A stretch of 25,988 nucleotides of DNA from Trebouxia sp. TZW2008 (lineage: Eukaryota; Chlorophyta; Trebouxiophyceae; Trebouxiales; Trebouxiaceae): assembly GCA_002118135.1 (NCBI GenBank), contig BDIU01000612.1:1-25988 (forward strand), given 5' to 3'. The notes below the pieces were generated by a model. That model was not told the DNA's origin and did no database searches. It saw only the letters and a list, made by a program, of their open reading frames with translations. Positions 8,601-18,400 of this stretch are shown here, one piece after another (position 1 is the stretch's first letter; every line of letters begins with the position of its first letter). The translations under genes and the position numbers were made by a program.

Positions 8601-11600
8601 AATGTGAACACAAGCCTGGACTTGCGGGGGGTCAGGTCTGGGCTCCCCAGCACCTTTGGGTGGGTGCCATCTGATACGTACGATGGCATCAGTGGGGAGG
8701 TAAGTTTATGTCACAAACAGCACAAAGGTGCTGAGGAGAAAGGGATAAGTGACTTCATTCACCTCGAAAACTGAAAATCAGGTCAAAATAAATCAACATC
8801 AGATGCTGATGACACTCATGATAGCATCAGTAGTGAGTTAGGCTTATCCCAGAGAGTAGAGATGAAATACAGAAATCATAGAGCAGTTCCCATCTGACAC
8901 CTGTAACTGCATCAGAGGTGAGGTAGGCTTATGTCTATCAAGCAAAGTCAAGAAAGCGCACAGCAACAGGAAATGACGAGGTCGACGAGCTGGCAGACGT
9001 TCAAGAAACAGGGTCCGTCAAGGCTGCTGTTTCATGACTCGTTATATGAACATTTGTGGCCGCCTCCTGTCATGAGTTGCTGCAATGGTACTCACTTGAG
9101 CTCATTTGCAGAGCACAAAGGCCTGTATACAGCTTGCATTGAACAGCAGTATTTGCAGTACTAGCAGTTGCAGTAGCCTGACCTTGTCCATTTGCTGCAG
9201 ATTGCTGGCGTGATAAATGATGCCCTGGCTACCTTACGTAACGCTGGTGCTGTGCTGGTCCCCTTTGACTCCACAGCATTTGATGAATTGTCAGTGTCAG
9301 CCTGGCCAGGAGCTACTGTAGACACGCTTCCTGGTTTTGATGCTGCTTCCAGCTATGAATCTATTGAAGTGCTTGCCAGGTACAGTAGCTTTGATTTTGC
9401 CTTCATGTTATGCTATGCTGTGCTGTGCTGCGCCGTGCCCTTTGCATCCACAGCCTATCGTCAGCTGTGACCGTCAGCCTGGCCAGGAGCTACTGTAGAC
9501 ACGCTTCCTGGTCTTGATGCTGCCTCCAGCTATGAATCTATTGAGGTGCTTGGCAGGTACAGTAGCTTTGCTTCCACCTCATGCTGTACTGTGTCGTGCT
9601 GCACTGTGCTCTGCTGTGCTCTGCTGTGCTATGCTGTGCTGTGCTATGTTGTGCTGTGTCCTGATGCAGTCCCCCAGCATTGAATTGCTTGAGTTGCGTG
9701 GCAGGTGTGTTAGCTCTGAAGCAATGCTTTGCTGTGCATGCTGTGCTGTGCTGTGCTTTGATACTGCCTCCAGCTATGAATCTATTCAAGTGCACGCCAG
9801 GTACAGCTGCTGCTGTGCTGTGCTGTGCTGTGCTGTGCTGTGCTGTGCTGTGCTGTGCTGTGCTGTGCTGTGCTGTGCTGTGCTGTGCTGTGCTGGCTCA
9901 GATTGTGAAACTCGTCAATGTGCCGTCAGCTGTAATACATCAAGGAGTCCATGCGCACATCACATGTTCAGCAGGATTTGTCTGACATACTGGCTTGCAA
10001 TACACGACTCCAAATGCAGTGTGTGTCGCTGCATGATAGGTGGTTGGCACTGCACAACTCCAGGATAATTGTGACAGACCTGGTAGATCAAATCAATTGG
10101 CCTGCTGAGAATATTTTCTGCTGCTGCATCATAGATGCTGGCTTTCCTTAAGCGACGCTGGGACAACATACAGAGGCCTGCTCAGAATACTTTGGGTTGA
10201 TGCATGACAGGTGGCTGGCATTGCACAACTCCAGCATCACTGTGACAGACTTGATAGATCAGATCAACCGGCCTGCTGAGAAGGCAGTCTACCAAGCTGC
10301 TCAAGCCCCCCTCAGCACTTCAATTTATGGCTCGACAGCCAATTTCATTGAGTACATACAGAAAGGTAACTGCCTACAACTACCAGCACTTCAGTGCGTT
10401 GATCAATAACCACTGCCTTCGATACACAAGGAAGGTGACCACACATAGCCTCTAGGCCAATGCTTAGTGTTATTCCACTCCATCATACGGCTCACTGGCC
10501 AATTCACTGAATTCTCACAGAAAGGTGGCAACATGTCTTGTTGTTTGCAGCTTGACTGCATGCATACCTGATTGCTATATGCGTCAACCAGGCCATCATC
10601 CACAGTGTTTTGAGTCAAGCTTGTATGCTGGATTGCAGGGCGACCAGCCATTGCAGAGCATTGGAATCAGGTCATGATCAACAACAGCTTCACAGCACTG
10701 CTGTATCCAATCCAGAATACTGAAGTCTTGTGAGTACCTTTGTCAACAAGGATGTTGCACATGCTGTGCCCCATTGCCCTGTCATCAGCCATGTTGTACT
10801 GCTTGCTGAGATTTGAACATATGTCATGCTTTTGACTGGCCCCAAATGCTCTACTACAGACCAAGCCTGCTTGGAGATGAGATGCACCATGACAGTAAGT
10901 GCTTGGCAGAATTAACAAGCCCACTAAGTATAATGCCAGATGTATGCACGTCAGCGCATTTGTATATGTACAGTCATTTTTGATCTCAAGTGTGAATTGG
11001 TAGTGCTGATGTTTGCAGGCCTATAGCCACTGGTCTGGTATATGCTGCCTTCAACAATGCCACTGGAACTTATGTGCGACCACAAGGAAGCTTTGTCAAC
11101 AAGGACAACCAGATTGCTGCTCCAAGTAAGCCTGCAAGCTTCCTCCTGCCTCGACCCTGATTGCATGCAATTAAGACAAATATAGTGCCTACCAGATTGA
11201 TGTGTGACTGAAATGCTCAAACTAGTAAGCTGTGAGCGACTCTGTATCGTGTGCGGGGTCTTTTTGTTGTGCGTAGTGCCCTTGTGTCAATGGCTTCCAT
11301 TCCGCAGACATGTTTTGCCGTTTGGCAGTGTATCTCGCACTTAAACTACATGCTGATGCGGAAATAGCATGATGCCATCCCAAATTGCTCACAATCCCAG
11401 CTTGCACAATCAGCAATTCTGCTGCAAACTCATTATGCTTAGGCAAATGTGCTTTTATATTGCACTGAACTGCAGGAGTTGCGCAGCAAATGTGAATGCC
11501 ACAAATGTGCATGGCGTTTGCAGATCTGCAGCAAATTTGCAACAGTGTGCATGAATGTTGATTGCAACAGCATGTGTGCAATGTGCAGCTGCTAATTTCC

Positions 11601-12645
11601 CCATTGGGTTCTCCTCATCTGGGACTCCCACTGGTCTCACAATTGTGGGTCCGCCAGGGTATGACCAAACCCTCTTGTCTCTGCTGCTGTCCCTAGAGAA
11701 GCTGTTTGGAGACTTTCCTGCACCCCCAAACCCATCCCTCTGTGCTGGCTGCGTCAGCAATGTGACAGTCAGAGAGGTGCGCCCTTTGAGACTAATCTGT
11801 TCTTGACTCGTAAACGCATATTTATTGCCAAAAGACCGGTCTTGACAAAAAGGTGCGTGTACAGTATTTGGTGTTACCCAACCTACTTGAATGTGCATTG
11901 GCTGTGTCAGCAATGTGACAGTCAGAAAGGTGCGCCCAACTGAACTTGTTGAGAAACCTCTTATCAGCGCAAGAACGAGCGCTGTTGTTGTCAATCGACA
12001 GCTTTTATGCGGGAATGTACTGCTTGCTATCCCTCCTGCCTCAAATTGACCTAATGCGGACACCAAGAAGCTGTGCTTGCAGGCACCTTACAAAGGCACA
12101 GGTCAGCCAAGCCCAGGTGAAGTGTGGTTCGCATATGGCCTATCCTTTGCTGGGACACACTCTTCAGCCAATCTGACCAGCTATGGTTGGAAACGGGGAC
12201 CGCACTAACTCTTGACATCCTGAGCAGTCAATGCAGACTGTAGCAATGTTTGCTGCTGTGCTTGCAGGCACCTTACAATGGCACAGGGCAGCCAAGCCCA
12301 GGTGAAGGAAGGTGTATACGGCCTTTCCATCACTAGAGCAAACTGCTCAGCCAATCTGACTAGCTATGCAGTAGGCATCGGACCCGTTTCTAAATGCAAT
12401 GCGGCTAATCAAACCATGGAGAATTGTGCTTGCAGGCACCTTACAATGGCACAGGGCAACCAAGCCCAGGTGAAGTGTGGTCTGCATACGGCCTATCCTT
12501 CACTGGTGCAAACTGCTCAGCTAACCTGACTAGCTATGGGAATGGAGTAGGCATTGGACCTCTTCCTAAATACACTGGCGACATTGCAACAGTGACTGGG
12601 GTATCTCCTGGGTCTTCATCACCTGGTGTAGGCACAGCTGGGTAG
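5689..12645 (+). CDS. Secreted amidase-signature family hydrolase, about 14 exons
   Basis: Exons that keep phase: 5689-5809, 5922-6094, 6205-6311, 6507-6541, 6753-6923, 7286-7357, 7798-7911, 8489-8699, 9201-9379, 10211-10365, 10639-10729, 11019-11125, 11589-11776, then a terminal exon at 12083 or 12436. The product would be about 620 residues. It opens with a signal peptide (core ACMLLLLWVLVTA). Amidase landmarks follow in order: NPWITYN; LLAVKDAID with the catalytic Lys; IILGKTNLGEMQSGYGTNP; GSSSGSAVAVA with the cis-Ser; ETAGSCRLPG with the nucleophile Ser; SMARTAEDV; and GLTIVGPPGYD. The family hydrolyses amide bonds; the substrate is unknown, and the signal peptide suggests action outside the cell or in the secretory path. 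Exon 8 carries a one-base frameshift at T6 8519-8524, so the copy is either broken or misassembled. ATGs at 5689 and 5701 are both possible starts. Confidence 0.85.
7613..7686 (+). pseudogene. Decayed upstream copy of amidase exon 7
   Basis: After a GTGCAG acceptor this segment reads SCRLPSDSHGLFSFQPTVGCY, then stops at TGA 7684-7686. The working exon 185 bp downstream (7798-7911) reads SCRLPGNSQGLYSCRPTVCC and continues into DGLQPYQFTRDTVG. The upstream copy keeps the nucleophile Ser and looks more family-like at the GLFSF..PTVG positions, but it lacks the exon's second half and donor. It is a tandem exon duplication with decay of the first copy. Confidence 0.8.
8790..8937 (+). repeat. Two intronic echoes of the amidase exon 8 3' end
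   Basis: Exon 8 ends CCATCTGATACG...GGCATCAGTGGGGAG|GTAAGTTTATG at 8699. The following intron holds AGCATCAGTAGTGAGTTAGG near 8823-8842 and CCCATCTGACACC...GCATCAGAGGTGAGGTAGGC near 8889-8928. Both copy the exon end and the donor region. The last copy still has a usable-looking GAG|GTAGGC. Confidence 0.7.
9441..9803 (+). repeat. Three intronic echoes of the amidase exon 9 3' end
   Basis: Exon 9 ends at 9379 with GCTATGAATCTATTGAAG...CCAG|GTACAG. A long copy occupies about 9441-9556, includes GGAGCTACTGTAGACACG, and ends GGCAG|GTACAG. A degraded copy ends at 9703 (GGCAG|GTGTGT). A third ends at 9800 (GCCAG|GTACAG). End-to-end spacings are 177, 147 and 97 bp. Impure TGTGC-rich sequence lies between the copies. 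Each copy retains a GT donor, so alternative donor use is possible. Confidence 0.85.
9811..9895 (+). repeat. (TGCTG)n microsatellite, 17 units
   Basis: This is a pure pentanucleotide run of about 85 bp immediately after the last exon 9 echo. Impure stretches of the same motif also follow the earlier copies (about 9411-9440, 9590-9660 and 9725-9760). Cys/Ala/Val/Leu-rich open frames in this stretch are artefacts of the repeat. Confidence 0.95.
10026..10207 (+). repeat. Echo of the amidase exon 10 5' end with its acceptor
   Basis: Exon 10 starts at 10211 (GCATGACAG|GTGGCTGGCA). At 10040 the DNA has GCATGATAG|GTGGTTGGCA, continues colinear for about 80 bp, and encodes WLALHNSRIIVTDLVDQI against WLALHNSSITVTDLIDQI in the exon. 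The frame then stops. A further short echo (GCCTGCTCAGAATACTTTGG) lies at about 10174. The offset is 171 bp. Confidence 0.85.
10480..10526 (+). repeat. Echo of the amidase exon 10 3' end with its donor
   Basis: Exon 10 ends at 10365 (GGCTCGACAGCC...ACAGAAAG|GTAACT). At 10486-10524 the intron reads ACGGCTCACTGGCC...ACAGAAAG|GTGGCA, an aligned copy offset by 159 bp. Exon 10 therefore has an echo on both sides. Confidence 0.75.
10738..10752 (+). repeat. Short echo of amidase exon 12
   Basis: CTTTGTCAACAAGGA is identical to exon 12 sequence at 11091-11105, 353 bp away. It is only 15 bases, so chance is possible, but it lies in the same gene that shows longer echoes elsewhere. Confidence 0.35.
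11895..11936 (+). repeat. Echo of the amidase exon 13 3' end with its donor
   Basis: Exon 13 ends at 11776 within TGTGACAGTCAGAGAG|GTGCGCCC. The intron repeats TGTGACAGTCAGAAAG|GTGCGCCC with its end at 11929, an offset of 153 bp. The upstream context GGCTGTGTCAGCAA is shared too. Confidence 0.8.
12083..12208 (+). CDS. Alternative terminal exon, copy 1, of the amidase
   Basis: After CTTGCAG the frame continues in phase 0 from exon 13: APYKGTGQPSPGEVWFAYGL, then SFAGTHSSANLTSYG and a TAA at 12206-12208. It can end the protein by itself. The related exon at 12436 gives a different, longer tail. Which is used cannot be told from sequence. Confidence 0.5.
   Translation, partial: APYKGTGQPSPGEVWFAYGLSFAGTHSSANLTSYGWKRGPH
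12268..12360 (+). pseudogene. Frameshifted terminal exon, copy 2
   Basis: This second copy starts 185 bp after copy 1 with the same CTTGCAG|GCACCTTACA acceptor context and reads APYNGTGQPSPGEG. A net one-base loss after the GGTGAA breaks the frame. The downstream matching block GCAAACTGCTCAGCCAATCTG is still present, in another frame. Confidence 0.7.
12436..12645 (+). CDS. Alternative terminal exon, copy 3, of the amidase
   Basis: The third copy starts 168 bp after copy 2. It is in frame and reads APYNGTGQPSPGEVWSAYGL, then SFTGANCSANLTSYG. It runs on to a stop at 12643-12645 with a Gly/Ser/Thr-rich tail (GVSPGSSSPGVGTAG) made from the first unit of the downstream 115-bp repeat. NCS and NLT are possible N-glycosylation sites, in keeping with a secreted enzyme. 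Confidence 0.55.
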   Translation, partial: APYNGTGQPSPGEVWSAYGLSFTGANCSANLTSYGNGVGIGPLPKYTGDIATVTGVSPGSSSPGVGTAG

Positions 12646-13180
12646 CTACAGTGATAATCCTCTCCAGGGATGTAGCTAGTCAGATACAATGGCAGCATTG
12701 CAACAGTGACTGGCGTATCTTCCGGCAGTTCTTTCCTTGGTGTGGGTGGGCACAGTTTGACAGCTGCAGGAGAAAGCTTTCTAGCAAGGCGGCTCGTCAA
12801 ATACACTGGTAGCAATGCAACAGTCGCTTACCTTGCTCCTGGCAACTCATCTACTGGTGTAGGCACAGCTGGATAGCTGCATTTGCAAATATTTCCAGCC
12901 AAGCGGTTCATCAGATACAGTTGTGGTATTGATACTGTGACTAGGTTACCTTCAAGCAATAGATCTTCTGGGTTTTGCATGGTCTGACAGTGAAGCCACT
13001 GCAGCAAAATTGTCCATTGTTGAAAAGGCGGCTAGGCATGGGACAGACTCAAGGTCAGCACAGGAACGCTGGCAGCCTGACACCAGTAGCATTGCCCTGG
13101 CAGCATTGCAACAGTGACTGGGTTGTCCCCTGGCAATTTTTTCCCTGGTCTTGGCACAGCCTGATAACAGCAACGCCATA
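12568..13180. repeat. Degenerate tandem repeat of about 115 bp, five copies
   Basis: Units start near 12568, 12685, 12798, 12914 and about 13095. Each is recognisable by ATACACTGG...CATTGCAACAGTGACTGG and GGTGTAGGCACAGCTGG variants. The first three spacings are 117, 113 and 116 bp, close to 38-39 codons. On minus, a 93-codon frame (12815-12534) reads repeats with DTPVTVAMLPLYLTS and DTPVTVAMSPVYL. On plus, only the first unit is coding, as the amidase tail. The rest is probably non-coding or the remains of a repeat protein. Confidence 0.75.
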
Positions 13181-13939
13181 GACTTTTGACACAAGGCAGC
13201 CACATTGACTGTTGCTGTAATTTGAATGCGATCTTACCCTTTTTGCGCTTCTGGCGGTTTGTGCATGGGTACTCAAGCTGTCCAATCCAATGTCAGAGTG
13301 TGGGGCAGAGCAATGGCAAGTTCAGGCTCCGCAAAGCTTGCGTTAGCTAGCGCTGTTTGTTGTATACCTATAGCACTGATACTGAATGCAATTTCTGGTC
13401 TGCATCTTGCTCACTGTTATGCTTCAAGCAGGTGTATGAGCAACATCAATTTGGCCTGCTCAAAAGATCCATTTTGACCATGTTGTCTTCGTTCTGCATG
13501 CGGCATGCCCTTTTGTTGTACTAGAAACATGTCTGCTGTGATGCTTGTTAGCTGCAGCAATTTCTGACAGTCAGTTATGACGTGTCTAAAGACAAGTCTC
13601 CAAATGTCGAAGTGGACAGATGCATGTATTTTGGCAGATGCATGTATTTTGGCAGACTGCTGATAGACTTTCGAGGGGGTCATTGATCCTTGCTGCTGCT
13701 GAGAGGTCAGCAAATTGACCACTACGTCGAATGCAACAGTACTCATGCCTCAGATCAGGGATGCCATGTGATAATTCATTAGATGTTGATTTGCATCTTG
13801 CAAAGCAAGTATGTCACTATCTTTGCTGACCACGTTCGCTGCAGTCAAAGGTAATCAGGCAACACCAATAAAGCTGCCAAAAAAGCTGTATACAATTGCA
13901 TCGTCAAAGCTTGCGTACAGTAGGCCACTGTGACGCATA
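13181..13939. other. Intergenic, no supported gene
   Basis: This stretch lies between the convergent amidase and SPOC-type genes. An 18-bp direct duplication (GATGCATGTATTTTGGCA, twice in a row) sits at about 13618-13653. Short open frames on both strands show no motif. Confidence 0.4.
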
Positions 13940-15084
13940 TCATGGGCTTGGGCGAACCCAGTATTGCAAAGCCAGGCTTGAATCATCACAAGATTTCAGC
14001 ACCATGGTGTAGCTTGTCGTCTTGGCGACGCCCACTTTCTGCATTGACAGTGGCTTGGCTGAGTCCCTGAGGCCCTTCAAGTACTGTGCAAAACCTTGCA
14101 AGGCTTTTGCATCTGTTGCCTGAGCAGGATGAAGGTAGCCCACGAACTCCAGCTGAGCCATAGACATGGCTTCTTGCGTGGGCTGATACTTCCCAATGAT
14201 CAGCTCTTTGGGCCTGCAGATGCCACGCAACCCATTGTATACTACTAGATGCTGCCATGAGCATGACCATGTCACTTGCTGTCCTGCAGATGATAGGTGT
14301 GGTGTGCAACAACATGCAAGTATCAGCAAGCACAGCTCAGCACAGCCACAACAACCTCTTGATGCAAGTTCACCCACTACAGGAAAAGTTCAACTGTAAG
14401 GACAATGCAATGGCCAGCCAGTGAGTGCACTTGGCTGCAGTGACACTTGAGCGCAACGTTATATATATAGAGCTTGTTCATGTAAATCGATGCAGTCATT
14501 TTAAGCAGATATAGATGTATACACTACACACCTAGCCAGATGCTTCGGCCATTGCGCGGCCTTCACCTCACACACCAGCTCCTGCCCATGCTTGCTGATT
14601 ACGTATAGTGGAAAGTGCTTGTCGCTGGCAGCACTTGCTGAACCTGATGCACCGCCAACATGTTCTGCATCACGCTGCATGGGCTGCTGCTGATGTAGCC
14701 CAGGCGCAGCTGCCTGTGCAGCAGCAGATGCTTGGCTGGTCACAGGGCAAGTGCCAGCAGACGCTGACTCTGCTGTACTGAAAGCAGCGTGTGACCCTGG
14801 AGCAGGCTCTCTGCCCTGAGCTGGCTCAAGAACTGAACGGCGTGGATCTGAAGGCTGCTCACTGAACGTGGCGTGGCACGCAGCTGTTTTGAGATGACCC
14901 AGTTTCAGGTGGTGCTCTGCCTGTCTAAAGCTGCTACCCTGTTCTGCATGCTTGGCAGATTTGGCTCTGTCCTGCTGCTCCTTCACCGCATGAATGGCCT
15001 GCAACACAGCTTTTTCTGAGATGCTTCGAATGATTGCGCCTTTACGCACCCAGTCGCTGGCTTTCAAAGCCTGCTTGGCAAATT
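13940..15084 (-). CDS. SPOC-domain-like protein, C-terminal two exons
   Basis: Exon A runs 15084-14532 after a TTATTTTCAG acceptor and ends GGCTAG|GTGTGT. Exon B runs 14213-13940 after GGCATCTGCAG and ends in TGA. Phase is kept, giving about 275 residues. The first 60 residues are helical and basic (SDWVRKGAIIRSISEKAVLQ). About 80 Ala/Ser/Gln-rich residues follow. The last 130 resemble a SPOC domain of the plant FPA type: AAQWPKHLARPKEL matches the family's WP..L segment, and KALQGFAQYLKGLRDS then SYTMVLKSCDDSSL match the helix and closing strands. SPOC domains bind phosphoserine peptides, including the RNA polymerase II tail. The first exon is missing: exon A begins mid-codon. It may be a separate gene or the 3' part of the CMTR2 transcription unit. 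Domain call is by eye and moderate. Confidence 0.5.
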
Positions 15085-15423
15085 CTGAAAATAAATGAAT
15101 CACTGCATGTATCTGTGCATGAATAAATGACTCAACAGTTGAATAAATGAATGAGAGCTGTTGACACGCTGTAGCTGGGCTGCGTCATCAAGCCTTCATC
15201 ACAGCCGCCTTTGAAGAAAACTTCATTGACAAACTATACCGGCCAGCTGTCAAGAACCTGCTCACTGGCAACAAACAGCTTGTTGGCATTGACTGGAATG
15301 TATGCTTGGCATGACAATATGTGCACATGCCTCTTGAAATGACATGTTTGAGGGCCACTGCTCCTTTCACAGAATGACACACTTTGACACAGCAGAATGA
15401 GCAAAGAACAGAGACTTCATCTT

Positions 15424-18400
15424 CTAATGGTCTTTCCAGCACATGTTATTGGGCACAAACCAGTTGCAACTCACCTGGACCTGCATTTGCGCAAGCGCTG
15501 CATTGCGGCGCAACAGGTAGTCTAACAGATGGTGAGCCATGTAGAGAGAGGGCGGTGCAATGTCGTACACAATCTTGCCATGCTTGAGGCTGTGCTCGCT
15601 GTGCTCCATGACCTGCAGCACCACTCAAGAACTTCCTGACCGGCTCCAACACATCTGCTGCAGGCAAGACCCAATGGTACCTCATACACTTTGACACATG
15701 TCTTTTTCACCTGCCCCTCCAACACTTGTGAAGGCAATAATGACACCGCACCACATGGCATTTTGACTGGTTTTGTTACTTCTGATAGCATTTGGGCTGA
15801 GGTAAGCGAGAAGGAGTTGATGGCATGGGGGCTTGTGCAAAGCGTCTTGAGTCTGACAGCGTGAAGCATCAGGTGTGTTGTTTGCACTATGCTCATGGCA
15901 ACAATTGCCACACCAACATGCATGCAGGAGAGACTTTGTTATGTTGGGCAGAAAAGCAAGTGCAGAGGCTGACTCCATGCCAGTCGCCCTGGAAACCCCT
16001 GTTACGCACAGATATGCAAGGCCTTGTGCATACAGCGGCTTCTTCGTGTAACGGCTGCATTTGTTAATGTGACAAGAGCCCGTACCTCAGGTTATCCTTG
16101 TTGAGGTATACTGCTGCAGTTCTGTGAAATGAAAAGAAGACTCATTCTCAAAAATAGCTCTTTCTCTTCCTTTTTAGAACAGTTTTTTTTGGTGTCCGTT
16201 TTTTTTTTCTACCCTTTTTTCTGTCAGTGCAGCAATTGACTGCTGATTGCCTTGTCGACAGATATTGTTCATGTATCAAGTGTCCTGATCTCAAGCTGTC
16301 ACTGTACATGCAGAGACACGCAGGCACACCTTCTTCAGCCAAGCAGCTCCAACATTCCCATCATCAAGCCTGCCTGTACAGACCAGGAACCTGGAGGCCG
16401 CGCAGGCACAGCTGGTGGTGGGCTTCACCAGGCTGATACTGGTAAAGCTACGCAGCAGTAGGTAGAGTGCGCTGGCTGTGAAGGTGGTCATTGTGTCAGG
16501 TAGCTGCACAACGAATGTTCCATCTGCAGTGGTACACAATGAAGCGTCATGACGATTGTAAACTGCTTGAATGTTGACAGGTGTTCACTGCTTGAGTGTT
16601 GAAGGGTGTACACTGCTTGGATGTTGACGGGTGTACACTGCTCGGATGTTGGCAGGTGGACACTGCTTGGACGCTGACGGGTGTACACTGCTTGGAGGTT
16701 GGGACAGGGCAGCTGTATCATGAAGACCTCACCTGCAGTCATAAACACCAAACAGCTGTGGCAGCTGCAAACTGCTTGAATGGCTGGACAGCTGAGATTG
16801 ATGCACGAGAGAGATGTACAAACAGAGAAAGAGCTGCAGCTGATTCTTGATGCAATGATTCTCAAGCACGGTCTGATGTATGGGCATAATTTGAGCTGAT
16901 TTTGGCAGGGGTGATGTGCATGCACTGACTGCGTGTATGTGTCTGCCTTGGTGTGAAAATGTAAATTCTGCATTGCTGTCGAAACGTGATGCAGAGCCAG
17001 TGGAATGCAGACAACAAGAAGAAGCTGCAGAATTGATTCAGCTTTTTATCTGACCTGACCGTCCACACAAGCAAGTCTTCCCTCAAAACGTATGCCTGCG
17101 GAGTGCTGTGAGTACTTGCACAGCCATTTGCACTCTCTTCATGACGCAGTCATGATCTGTGGCTTAAATGTTGCAAGACATCCAGCTAGGTTGTGAGACT
17201 GCTGCATATACATGCCGCATGAAACTGCCCACTCTTTGCTGAAACACCATTGATGCTGCTATGATACACAAGTCAACGCCAGCAACTTTGAAGCAATACT
17301 TGCGATCAGCACAATCACTCAGTCATGTCATGACAGTGTCCTACCTGGCTGCAGGCATGACAATGCCATAGCGCTCTCCCACAAAAGGCGCCTTCTGAAG
17401 CCAATCCCGTACTCGGCCTCCATGACTCCTGACCTCCTGTTGACCTGGCTGCTTGGGGGGTCAGGAAGCTGGGCATCTGTGGCCTCTGCGTTCACTTCAC
17501 TCAAATGCGGTTCGTTGGTGAACTCACCAATCTGCTGTGTTAGGTCAAAGTCTGGGTTTAGGTCCCCAACGACCAGATCTGCTTCCGCAAGCAGACTCAC
17601 ACTTGTTCTCTTGAAGCAAGCCATGGAGTGCATGGTGCCTTGCATGACCTCTGCGCTGATATTGCCTGTTGACAAGTTTATATTGCTGGCTGGCGCCAGA
17701 ACATTGGGATCTGAGCCACAAGGCGCTGCAGCATCTTTCAGGTGCGTAGAAACAGCATACACGCAGCAAATGCTGCAGCCATCATGACTGCTCTGATTCT
17801 GCAGCTTGCGGGCAGCTGTCTCAGTCACTGGCTGAACTGACTTGACTGTAACGCTTGACTGTGCCAGCAGGTACTGCACAGCGCCTGGGTCCTTCAAGGA
17901 CAAGTCAACTACAGTGATGCCTGCTGGCGTGCCTGCTTGCTGAGCCTGCTCATGTGATGCAAGCGTGCTGCAGATGTTGCATGCAGCATCCAAGGCTGCC
18001 ATGTGCTCATGAGAAGGGGTTTGCTCGCCACCCTGGGGGACTGTGCAGGGGTCCGTGTGGCTACAAAATGGCTTCTGGGACTGCTGGCTATGCAGGAGCC
18101 AGCGAGCAGCACAAAGGGCTATGAAATCCTCAGGCTTAGACAGGAAATTAGACTGTAGCAGGTGGTCTGGCTCCTTCTGCTCTGTCACGCACCATGATTG
18201 AATTTCAGCTGAAGTGAGTGGCTGTGAGTGGTTCCACAGGATGTTGGCACCTGGCTGGGGGTTCCCCTGTGTCATACCTGCAATCAAGACATTGGTATGA
18301 ATAAGTGGGTCAACATGATTGGTGTAAGCTGTGCAGACATGGTATGATGTGCATCGCAAGCTACCCTTAGTCTTGATCATCATACCACTCAGACAGGTGA

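Noticed and set aside
9514..10068. Cys/Val/Leu-rich plus frame of 184 codons
   Set aside because: It is the translation of the (TGCTG)n microsatellite and exon 9 echoes.
15664..15806. Plus frame resembling a secreted protein (THVFFTCPSNTCEGNNDT) with good splice sites
   Set aside because: The minus strand of the same stretch gives a CMTR2 exon that keeps phase on both sides and aligns with the animal CMTR2 C-terminal region, so the plus frame is taken as its shadow.
17422..17787. Plus frame of 121 codons
   Set aside because: Shadow of the large 933-bp CMTR2 exon on minus.
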